Shown here: positions 1 through 12,200 of the stretch, piece after piece
Layout: every line of letters begins with the position of its first letter
Position numbering within the stretch: the stretch's first letter is position 1
Assembly (NCBI GenBank): GCA_031761405.1
Contig: JASEVX010000003.1
Location: 115,776,116-115,840,115 of the forward strand
DNA from: Serripes groenlandicus
Taxonomy: Eukaryota; Mollusca; Bivalvia; Cardiida; Cardiidae
Length of the DNA: 64,000 bases
Direction: 5' to 3'
Notes under the pieces: model-generated
Databases searched by the model: none
The model's input: the letters and a program-made list of their open reading frames with translations, nothing else
Told to the model about the DNA's origin: nothing
Position numbers and translations under genes: made by a program

Positions 1-2410
1 ATTGACTGGGTGACATGTGTTATCTGTCTGTAACACTAACACAGAGTGATTTATTGACTGGGTGACATGTGTTATCTGTCTGTTACACTAACACTGAGTG
101 ACATATTGACTGGGTGACATCTGTTATCTGTCTGTTACACTAACACTGAGTGACTTATTGAATGGGTGACATGTGTTATCTGTCTGTAACACTAACACTG
201 AGTGATTTATTGACTGGGTGACATGTGTTATCTGTCTGTAACACTAACACTGAGTGTCTTATTGACTGGATGACATGACATGTGTTATCTGTCTGTAACA
301 CTAACACTAACACTGAGTGACTTATTGACTGGGTGACATGTGTTTTCTGTATGTAACACTAACACTGAGTGACTTATTGACTTGGTGACATGTGTTATCT
401 GTCTGTAACACTAACACTAGGTTACTTATTTACTGGGTGACATGTGCTATCTGTCTGTAACACTAATACTGAGTGACTTATTGACTGGATGACATGACAT
501 GTGTTATCTGTCTGTAACACTAACACTAACACTGAGTGACTTATTGACTGGGTGACATGTGTTTTCTGTATGTAACACTAACACTGAGTGACTTATTGAC
601 TGGGTGACATGTGTTATCTGTCTGTAACACTAATACTGAGTGACTTATTTACTGGGTGACATGTATTATCTGTCTGTTACACTAACACTGGGTGTCTTAT
701 TGACTGGCTGACATGACATGTGTTATCTGTCTGTAACACTAACATTAACACTGAGTAACTTATTGACTGGGTGACATGTATTTTCAGTATGTAACACTAA
801 CACTGAGTGACTTATTTACTGGGTGACATGTGTTATCTGTCTGTTACACTAACACTGAGTGACAAGTGTTATCTGTCTGTAACACTAACACTGAGTGACT
901 TATTGACTGGGTGAGATGTGTTATCTGTCTGTAATACTAACACTGAGTGTCTTATTGACTAGGTGACATGACATGTGTTATCTGTGTGTAACACTAACAC
1001 TGAGTGACTTGTTGACTGGGTGACATGACATGTGTTATCTGTATGTAACACTAACACTGAGTGACTTATTGACTGGGTGACATGTGTCATCTGTCTGTAA
1101 CACTAACACTGACTGACTTATTGACTGGGTGAAATGACATGTGTTATCTGTATGTAACACTAACACTGAGTGACATATTGACTGGATGATATGTGTTATG
1201 TGTCTGTAACACTAACACTAACACTGAGTGATTTATTTACTGGGTGACATGTGTTATCTGTATGTAACACTAACACTGAGTGATTTATTGACTGGGTGAC
1301 ATGACATGTGTTATGTATGTAACACTAACACTGAATGACTTATTGACTGGGTGACATGACATGTGTTATCTGTCTGTAACACTAACACTAACACTGACTG
1401 ACTTATTGACTGGGTGACATGTGTTATCTGTCTGTAACACTAACACTGAGTGACTTATTGACTGGGTGACATGTGTTATCTGTCTGTAACACTAACACTG
1501 AGTGACTTATTTACTGGGTGACATGTGTTATCTGTCTGTAACACTAACACTGACTGACATATTGACTGGGTGACATGTGTTATATGTCTGTAACACTAAC
1601 ACCGAGTGACTTATTTACTGGGTGACATGTGTTATCTGTCTGTAACACTAACACTAACACTGAGTGACTTATTGACTGGGTGACATGTGTTATCTGTATG
1701 TAACACTAACACTAAGTGACTTATTGACTGGGTGTCATCTGTCTGTACCACTACTACTGAGTGACTTATCGACTGAGCAACATGTGTTATATGTCTTTAA
1801 CACTAACACTGAGTGACTTATTGACTGGGTGACATGTGTTATCTGTCTGTAACACTAACACTGAGTGACTTATTGACTGAGCGACATGTTTTATCGGTAT
1901 GTAACACCAATATTGAGTGACTTATTGACTGGGCGACATGTGTTATATGTCTGTTACACTAACACCGAGTGAAGTATTGACTGGGGGACATGTGTTTTCT
2001 GTATGTAACACTAACACTGAGTGACTTATTTACTGGGTGACATGTGTTATCTGTCTGTAACACTAACACTGAGTGACTTATTTACTGGGTGACATGTGTT
2101 ATCTGTCTGTAACACTAACACTGAGTGACTTATTTACTGGGTGACATGTGTTATCTGTCTGTAACACTAACACTGACTGACATATTGACTGGGTGACATG
2201 TGTTATATGTCTGTAACACTTACACTGAGTAACTTATTGACTGGGTGACATGTGTTATCTGTCTGTAACACTAACACTGAGTGATTTATTTACTGGGTGA
2301 CATGTGTTATCTGTCTGTAACACTAACACTGAGTGACTTATTGACTAGGTGACTTGTGTTATCTATCTGTAGCACTAACAATCACTGACTTATTGACTGG
2401 GTGCCATGTG
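1..2410. repeat. 52-bp minisatellite array
   Basis: A tandem array with a unit of about 52 bp (core attgactgggtgacatgtg, then tatctgtctgtaacactaac, then actgagtgactt), roughly 45 copies, starting before the window. Length variants recur: a 7-bp insertion that doubles acatgac and a 6-bp insertion that doubles actaac. Copies degrade after about 2340. It lies upstream of copy 1 exon 5, where the paralogous intron has none of it. Confidence 0.95.
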
Positions 2411-3175
2411 TACCTTTAAACACTATTGTGTAAAATTACTAAAAACATTTGTTTGCACTTTCCATAACAGAAGAGAAATTGTATATTTATTGTTTATTTA
2501 TCGTAATGGACTCACAGAGCATTTTTAGCTCGACTTTTGAAAAAACGAGAGCTATTGTCATGACCCTGGCGACGTCGTCCGGTTAAGGTATTTTGTAGGC
2601 GTGGTCGTCCGGTTAAGTTTTTTTGTTCAGCTCTTGTTACCCTTTATAGTGATAAGGAGGAGTTAATAAGTCAATTTGATAGGATCAATTTTACCCTATA
2701 TTGTGGTATTCAAAATAATTGTCTCAATCTTAAAATGATAATTATTTTGATTACCTGAATTTAGGGTTTGCAGGTAAAATGAAGATTTCAGAATATGAGA
2801 GTCTGATCTTGAACATTATTTTGTCCCAGGTCTTTTGACAGTTTGCTGGAGCTGGTTTTGCGAAAAATGCAAAGCTTTCCAAATTGAATTGTACCTAACC
2901 ACAATTACTCAGTTGGGAACAACAAGAACTATCTGTATCAACTCAGAGGTCCCAAGTTTGAATCCTGGCTCCCCATTGATTCATACTGATTAAAAACATG
3001 ATATGTATCTGTAATTAAAAGTATTATTATTGAATATAATTAAAACATTGTGTCAAAAGGTAGAAACTCCTCATCAAAAGCATTTTCTCCTTTTGTCACA
3101 CAGTTTGCAAAAGTTGTCTGCTGCAAATGCGTCAAAATTGCATTGTGGGTATGGGTTCAATATATCTAATTTCAG
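2411..3175. other. Intronic sequence upstream of copy 1 exon 5
   Basis: No gene seen. From about 2840 onward the sequence aligns with copy 2 intron 4 (about 33990-34268). Before that no homology to copy 2 is visible, and no counterpart of copy 2 exon 4 was found. A MITE remnant with a gtctgctgc arm lies about 60 bp before exon 5, as it does in copy 2. Confidence 0.6.
2527..2638 (+). mobile_element. Short rolling-circle-like element
   Basis: Starts agctcgacttttgaaaaaac, a head similar to other elements here, and ends cagctcttgtt. At 112 bp it is a minimal member with the head and tail but no internal repeats. Confidence 0.4.
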
Positions 3176-3250
3176 GACAACACCAGTGTGTGGCCGTCAT
3201 CAACAACTACTATGACAAATCTGATCTGGAATATTTTACTAAAACACAAG
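3176..3250 (+). CDS. ANKMY2-like copy 1, exon 5
   Basis: Encodes [20 protein letters not shown] and a few more residues, the end of the ankyrin region. Acceptor ttcag, donor gtgtgt; phase 1 at both ends. One residue (E for D before YFT) differs from copy 2. Confidence 0.85.
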
Positions 3251-6200
3251 GTGTGTTAATTTTCTGATATTACAGTTTCTTTTATAAGGATGGGTGAATC
3301 TTAGGTGCTGTTGGTAGTCAAAAGAATTGTCCTCTGAGACACTTCTTTTGAGAACCTACAATGTATTGTTTGAAGCCAAGATGGGAATTCTAGAACACAA
3401 AATATTTATATGGATTGGAACATAAGGTTTGATAATGCATTAAAAAATTTATAGACCTAACGCAAATAAGTACAAACATTCCATTTATAGTGACCTTGAC
3501 CTTGATCTGATCAACAGTTTTCTTTCATGTGACACATTGTGAGGTCATGTTTGACATTTCTGACAAATTATTTGAAATTCAAATTATGTACAAGGAAATT
3601 CTACCCTAGACACAAATTACAAACCATCTAGTTGATTGGATCACAGTTAAGGAGACCGTTTCTAAAAAGAAAACTTTTGCTGAGTGAGTTATTGTGTTGC
3701 CATGTCAGGCGGGCATTGCCCATCTGTCCGCATCTTCTCTCCTGTAACAACTGGGTAGATTGGGATAAAACTTCACAGAAAGCATCCTCTCAATGTCCTC
3801 AACAAAATTCCTTCAAACATTTTGGAGGATTCTGGTTTTCATGGCAGCTGAATAAAACAAAAAACATTTTCTCCTTCAAAACCGAATGGCACATTTACCC
3901 AAAAAATTGCAGAAATATTCCTTTGGCCAGGGCAGTTCTTTAAACTTTAATATTCTTGACCCAAAGTATCTTGCAAATTTCCAAATAATTTTGTAGAAGT
4001 CATGTTGATTGGTAAAAAAGCATGGCCACCAGGGGGCGGGGCTGTTTTGCCTTATATGACTTTAGTGGAAACTTTAAAAATCTTCTCCTCTGCTATTTTA
4101 ACCCTTTCCCTCATATATACACTTTCTGACGCCTCTGCAGTAGACGGCTTTTTGAAAACATAGTGACGAAAGAAGAAATTGCTCAAAACAAGCAATTTCT
4201 CCTTTTGCCACAATGTTTTTTCCACTTTTAGTCATAGGTTATCCATTTCATTTTGACAAAATATGTTCAAAGTTGTCTGCTGCAGATTTGTTGTATGAGG
4301 GAAAGGGTTAATTTCCTTCCCCTCCTTGATGCTAAGGTTTTCATGGATAGCATTGCAACTATTACCCAGGGGTCAGGAAACATTGTGATAGGACTTAAAT
4401 TCTGTTGAAAGCATCATAAAACAACAAACAAACAAAAACAAATCACTCCAAAAACACTGATATTTTGTTTTATAGATAAACATTTTTTGACATAATCACA
4501 AATGATCAGCAGCCAAGTACAGATTAAGTTGAAATATTTGACATTTTTTAACAGGACAAGAAAAGGAGCCTAAACTTCCACCGATGGTAATGCCAGCAAC
4601 CCTCACTTTATTGAACATGTCAAACCTACATCCAGTAAAGGTACTTTCATTTGAGTCACATAAATTTGAACTTTGTTAGCAGTGAAGATCAAGATCAGCT
4701 TCCACACCTCCATGCACCTAGATCAGGATCTTCTCCGTTACTTTTCTTGACATAGTGGCATCTTTTTAGCTCACCTGTGCACCAAGGGCAAGGTGAGCTA
4801 TTGTGATCACATTTTGCCTGGCATCCATGCGTCGTCCATCGTCAACAGTTGCCCTTGTTAACACTCTACAGGCTTCATTTTGCATCCCATCTTCATGGAA
4901 GTTTATTAGAACATTCATCTCCATCAAATCTTGGACAATTATGAAACTGGACCATATGAGGTCAAAAACTAGGTCACTAGGTCAAATTGAAAGGAAATTT
5001 TGTACACACTCTGGAGGCCACATTTTCAACTTGAGCACGTTGAAACTTTATCAGAATGTTTGTCTTGATATGTAGGTCAAGTCCGAACATGGGTCATGTT
5101 GGGTCAGAAACTAGGTCACTAGGCCTAATTGAAGGAAAATCTTGTTAACTCTGTAGAAGACTCATTTTTTGCTACAGCATCTTGACATTTGATGAGAATG
5201 TTTATCTAAATGATATCTAAGCCAAGTTCGAAATATGGGTCATGTAGAGTAAAAAACTAGCTCACTAGGCCAAATTGAAGGAAAATCTTGTTAACACTTT
5301 GGATGCCGCTTTTTTGGCTACAGCAGCTTGAAATTTGGTCAGAATGTTTATCTAAATTATATCTAGTTGAAGGTCGAATATGGTCACTAGGCCAAATTGA
5401 AGGGAAATCTTGTTAACACTCCGGATACTGCATTTTTAGCTTGAGCATGAAGAAACTTTATCAGAATGTTTAGTTTGATGATATTTAAGTCAAGATATAA
5501 CATGGGTCATGTTGGGTCAAAAAGCAGGTCACTAGGTCAAATTGAAGGAAAATCTTGTTAACACTCTAGATGACGCATTTTTTGCTACAGCATCTTGACA
5601 TTTGAATAGAATATTTATCTAAATGATATCTAAGCTGAGTATAATAGTCAAATATGGGTCATGTAGGGTCAAAAACTAGGTCACTAGGCCAAATTGAAGG
5701 AAAATCTTGTTAACAATTTGGATGCTGCAATTTTTGCTTCCGCAGCTTGAAATTGTGTCAGAATGTTTGTCTGAATTATATCTAGGTCAGGTTCGAATAT
5801 GGGTCATATTGGGTCAGAAACAAGGTCAATAAAGGAAATTATTGTTCAAACTCCTGAGTCTGCATTTTTACTTTGAGCAAGTTGAAACTTTGTCAGAAGT
5901 TGTCTTGATGATATCTAGTCCATGTTGGAATATGGGTCATATCAGGTAAAAAAATATAGATCACTAGGCCAAATGAAGGAAAATCTTGTTAACACTGTGG
6001 AGGTTGCATTCAGAAATATTGTCTTGATGTGTTTTGCATTGCAGTACATTGTATAATTCAGGTGAGCGAACTAGGGCCATCATGGCCCTCTTGTTTATGT
6101 AAAGGGTAATGAGTAAAAACAGACAAACCAAGTATATGATTTGGCAATTTGATTGTAAGAACTTTAACGCAGACTGTCAATCCAGAGGTTGTGAGCTTCA

Positions 6201-9200
6201 ACATGGCCAACATTCTAATAACATTTGATAAACAATGGGACAAGTATCATCTGTTTAAATGAAAGTTTAATAATTAAATAAAGATTCTGTTCATTTAGTC
6301 ATTATTAGCATTTAATCCATTTTCCACATTGCTTTCAAAAGGTTGTCTGCTGCAAAGGCATCAGAAAGTGTCTATAAGTAAGTAAGTAAGTAAGTAAATT
6401 GTTTATTAAAATGACATGTGTATAGCATATAATAAAACATAATACAAAGTTTGTTGGAAAAACACCTGGCCCCTTGGGCCTATATGTCACTATATATAAA
6501 GGTATTAAATGTCAATGTACGTAAGTTCATGTATTCTTATCAATTTGTGGTTCTTGCAGTCTATATATATACACATCTACAAGAGAAAGTTGATGCAAGG
6601 CATCAATGTCACCGGAAAAGACTGCATTGATTTATTTTTTAACACGCATGTATTCTTGACTTTTATTAGTCTAAACATACACATAATGTTTTCATAAGGA
6701 TTAATTCCAGGATTTTTGAAATTTCACATAGATCTACAAATTTCAGGATTTCTTTTGGTCAGGATTTTGGAAGTTTTGTATTTGTCAATAAAATCACAAC
6801 AAATACATTTTGGGATTTAAATCTACATGCAATAAAAAGCTATTAAACCCTTTCCATGTCTGAAGCAACAATGAAAACCTTTAAATGCTTAAAACATTGA
6901 GAAAACGGTTAAATTGCTGAAGACATGAACTTCCTCCTTTTTAATAATAATTATAATACATATTTCACAGATGTTAAAATTTATCCTCATATGTTTAAAA
7001 AGTAGACCACACTTGAAACAACATATCAGCTAAATTGTTTATCTAAATCGTTGATGCATACAATATATGTTTGGCGCGAGAGAAATGCCAGTTACGAGTC
7101 CAATTACTATTTAATAGGTGGCAAGTATGAAATTAATTGGGTGCGAAAGAGCAGATTTTCTTTATTTCTAAATCTATTGTTTATCAGAGTTTGTTCTTCT
7201 CTTAATTATGCCCCCGCAAACAAAGTTCTGGGGGGGGGGGGGGGGGGCGTATATAGGAATCACCATGTCTGTCAGTCCGTCTGTCTGTCCGTCTGTCTGT
7301 CTGTCCGTATGTCCACATTTCTTGTAAGCACTACTCCTCCTAAACGGCTCAATAGATTTGGTTCAAACTTTACATGAAGGTTACACATCATTATGTAGAT
7401 ATGCATGAAAGAAGATCATTTGCCTCGGATTCTTCCAAGGGGAGAAAATTCAACTTAGAGGTTACCTGCGAGGGACTCCTGTGCACATACCTCCTCATTT
7501 CTTGTAAGCACTACTCCTCCTAAACGGCTCAATGGATTTGGTTCAAATTTTACATGAAGATTACACATCATATGTAGATATGCATGAAGGAAGATCATAC
7601 GCCTCGGCTTTGGGAGGGGAGTGGTAGGTATTCTTCAGTGAGCTTTGCTCACAGTATTTCTAGTTTAACGAGGTATTGTGTGATTTTCCGCATTTTTTGC
7701 TGTAATAGAAATTTGGACGCCTGTGCTTCTCTATGCATTCCCCTGTATGGAAATGGTTGTTCATTTTAACAATATAAACTGTAGTGTGGGACGGGGGGTA
7801 TCCTTTTGTGAGTTCACTCAAATTTCTTGTTTTTAACATATAAGGATTCGACTGCTGCATTTTGATAGAACGATAATCTGTAATGGTACTACCATAAATC
7901 TAAATATAATTGCTGGTTATCAGTGCTACAAGCGCTCAATTATTTTACGTATTTACAAAAGGTAATCGGTATAACCCAATCGTCCGTACAATTTGAGTGG
8001 ATTCTATGAGTACAATAATATAATATGAAATAACCACATAATTGAACAAATCATGTTTATCATCTATGTCTTCATAGGTGATTATATATCAAACTCCTCC
8101 TATGGCAAAATGCTTTTGCAACATATTTACATAACTTTCGCACATGATGTTTCATTAAAAGACACAACTTTAGTTCTGGTGATAAGGGTACAAAATCCTT
8201 AGAGGTAATAAACCACATCTTAGCTGAGCTAAATATGAGCGTTCACATTTTAATAAATTCAGCTTAACATATGATTCAAGTTGGAAAGTAATTTTAAACA
8301 GATTATAAGTTCTCAGTTTTGGTGATTGTTGTATATTGCAAGTCCATTGGTTGATGAAATAATCTTTTATACGTTGTTCTGCTATATTCATTCTAATAAA
8401 AGGTATGTTGTTGAAATAGTCGTGTAAACATAGTTTCTCCAGTATGGCTTTTAAGTCAAAGCACCAGTTTTTCTCACATACACTATAATCATGTTGAAAA
8501 ACCTGTTTGATTAATCAATATTAGTCTGTTCTAAAATCGGATAATTGTCAACCACTGTCTAAACATGCTCGGTAGCCATCCCGTGTTACCAGTTAATGAG
8601 GGAAAGGGTTAATGACCATTATTTTCAAAACTGAAGGACAGTTTTCATCCCTATAAATCCTATTTCTTTACAGGTATCCTACCATTTACAAGAAAATGAA
8701 GAACTCATGAAAGACAGCGACAAGGTGTGTAAAGTACTCAACATTATATGTGAGAACGCCATGAAGTCCAAGGATACTGATGAAATCATGGCATTGAAAG
8801 CCCATTATTTTGCTACTGTCATCAGAAAGGCTAAAGAAGCAGATAACCTTGACAAGTGGCTAAAAAGGTAAGGTAGAGGGAAATTTTGTGTTATGTTCTT
8901 ACCTCTTTAATTGAGCCTCAAACTCTCAGTGAGACAAATCTTTTGAGCATCCACAACATAGGGTTTGGTTTGGTGACAAGAGAGAGAAGATCCTTTTGAG
9001 CACCCAAAACATGAGTTTGGTTTAGTAACAAGAGAGAGACGATACTTTTGAGTACCTAACATACAGGGTTTGATTGAGAGATAAGAGAGAGATATTTTGT
9101 TGATTTCATCATATGAGGCATCCCACGAGAAAGCTAACATTGTGGACTCTGTGTAAAGCATCGCCCGCATCAGCCTAAGCATGCCACACAGGCTAACCCG

Positions 9201-12200
9201 GACAGATACTTTTCGCTTCCTGTTGATTTTCTGTTTCAGGAATCATTACTCCATACCTCTATCCCCTTGAGACAGAATGTGTTGGACCGGATTAGCCTGC
9301 GCTGGCTAATCTGGGTCGATACATTACGCAGAGTCCATAATGTGGGTTTTCTTTTGGAACGGCTCATAAGTATTTAGTTTATAGGTGTTAAACATTGTGA
9401 ATTTGATTCTTTACAGTTTGGTGAAAGGAAGAGATAAAGATGGCCACCCGGAACTGCAGGACCAGCTGATTAGACAGTCGCTTAAAGAGTTCCCTTACCC
9501 CGAGTCTCAACTGTTGATAAACATGGTCAAACAACTCTCACAGACCAAAATTGTAAGTCTCATAATCATATTTAAGTCTTTCCCGAATATAGACGCATTT
9601 TGACGCCTCGGCAGCAGAAGACTTGGAATCATTGTGGCAAAAGGAGAAATATCTAATGATGAGAAATTTCTCCATTTGCCACAAAGATTTGATCTCTATT
9701 CAATAATGAAACTTTCATTTTTGGCGATTTTCTATATTTTGGACTTTTGATAATTTCAGGTTGGCAGATTTTCAAATAATTTTGTAGAAATGTTCCTTAA
9801 GTGACCCTCTATCAGATTCCTTCAAGCCATGTTGATTGGTCGAAAAACATGGGTGCCAGGGGGCAGGGCTATTTTGGGTTTTATGGCTTGAGTGAAAACT
9901 TAAAAAATCTTCTCCTCCGAAAGTGTTTGGCCGATTTTCAAATAATGTTGTAGAAATATTCCTAGAAATGTTCCTTAAGTGACCCACTAACAGATTCCTT
10001 TAAACCATGTTGATTGGTCGAAAACTGGCCGCCAGGGGGCGGGGCATATATGGCTAAAGTGAAAAAAAATTAAATCAGGTGAGCGATCCAGGGTCAGCAT
10101 GGCCCTCTTGTTTCAAGGTTGCAGATATTCACCTCAAACATTTATAAAATTAAGCATCAATCCTTTCTTTGATACAGGAAGCATTTTAACCCTTTCCCAC
10201 ATACAACAATTCTGCAGCAGATGACTTTCAAAATATCTAGACAAAATATGGAACAAATTATAAAAGATTAAGAAAGTATAATTAATTGAAAGAGTTGAAA
10301 GCATTGTGGCAAAAGGAGAAATTGTTGTTCTGAGCAATTTCTCATTTTGTGTCAATGTTTTCAAAAAACGTCTGTTATAAAGGCGTCAGAAAGCGTCTCT
10401 ATTTGGGAATGGGTTAAAATGCCTTTGCACCAGATTTCTTTTGAAAAGAATGTGAATCTTGAATAAGTTTTTCAAACAAAGCATTGACAAAAGAAAACAT
10501 CACATCAGGTAAACCAATTCATTTGAGCCTATCAGACTCATTTATGTAGTAGTTTGAGCCTTGGCTATAAGAGTCGAAGACCTGAGTTTTATCCCTTACC
10601 TAGATAAACCATTATAATCCCTTTCTGAAGCCTCTGCAGCGACAACTTTTAAAAACATTGTGGCAAAAGGAGAAATTGCTTGTATTGAATAATTTCTCCC
10701 TTTATCATGTTTACCACATGGTTACAAAGACTTCTGCTGCAGAATGGCTGTATGGGGGAAATGTTAAGTGGAGTTATCATGTCTTTAGCTCCGAATATAG
10801 TGCTTATTGCTGAACTAAACCCTATGTTGTGGGCACTCTAAACAATTATCCCACTGAGAAAATTCTGAGAGTACCCGCAACATAGGCTTTAAAAATCAAA
10901 TAAAAATTTATGATCATGAAATGTACCTCTCATCCAGAGCTCTGTAGTATTTGGCAATTTTTTTTTTTTTAAATGCATCTTCATACAGAGCAGACTTGGA
11001 AGAGGCTATGCTCAAGCACGGTCTCACCAGGGTCTTCACTGTAAACATATATGTTAAACTCACCTTAATGGATTGTCTGACAGAAAACAGAAATGGCCCC
11101 TCTTGTTTTTAGCTCGACTATTCGAAGAATATGAGAGCTTTACTACTCGCCCCAGCGTCGGCATCGGCGTCCGATAAAGTTTTAGGGCAAGTTGGCATTT
11201 TCATTCATAAGTATTTGTGCTAGGGCTTTCATATTTGGAATATAGTTTACACCTTTTAGCTTTCTTCACATTGAATGCTGAAGATGCTGAGTGTGACCTT
11301 CTTTTTCGGGTAAAAAACATGATTTTGGGTGGTTAAAGGTTTAGGGCAAGTTGGGATTTTCATTATTTGTTACTATTTAGCTCGCCAGTACGAAGTACAG
11401 GAGAGCTTATGTGTTACCCCCGGCGTCGGCACCGTCGGCGGTGGCGTAGACACCTAGGTTTAAGGTTTGTGTTTAATGTTTTCATTTGGGTTTTAAGGGT
11501 TTATACCTTTAGGAACCATTTGTCATCCATCTACGCACACCACTACACCCGTCCTGACCCTGGGTCAAGGTGAAGGTAATTTCTACTTGGTTCTACTTGG
11601 TTCAGTTACAAGGTTTAAGGTTTGCGTTTAACGTTTAACATATCACTCTGCATTCACTATTATGACATTGATTGCTTTCATATTTAGTTTATACATTTAG
11701 GAACTATTGGTCGTCCATCTACGCACACCACTACACCCGTCCTGACCCTGGGTCAAGGTCAAGGTCATTTCTACTTGGTTCTACTTGGTTCAGTTACAAG
11801 GTTTAAGGTTTGCGTTTAACGTTTAACATATCACTCTGCATTCACTATTATGACATTGATTGCTTTCATATTTAGTTTATACATTTAGGAACTATTGGTC
11901 ATCCATCTACGCACACCACTACACCCGTTCTGACCCTGGGTCAAGGTCAAGGTCATTTCTACTTGGTTCAGTTACAAGGTTTAAGGTTTGCGTTTAACGT
12001 TTAACATATCACTCTGCATTCACTATTATGACATTGATTGCTTTCATATTTAGTTTATACATTTAGGAACTATTGGTCATCCATCTACGCACACCGCTAC
12101 ACCCGTTCTGACCCTGGGTCAAGGTCAAGGTCATTTCTACTTGGTTCAGTTACAAGGTTTAAGGTTTGCGTTTAACGTTTAACATATCACTCTGCATTCA

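Noticed and set aside
1..2410. Direct repeats resembling a CRISPR array
   Set aside because: Units are contiguous without unique spacers, and the window is clearly eukaryotic. It is a minisatellite.
7051..7377. ORF of 108 residues with poly-Gly and VCLSVCLSV
   Set aside because: It comes from poly-G and gtctgtctgtccgt simple repeats in a transposable element.
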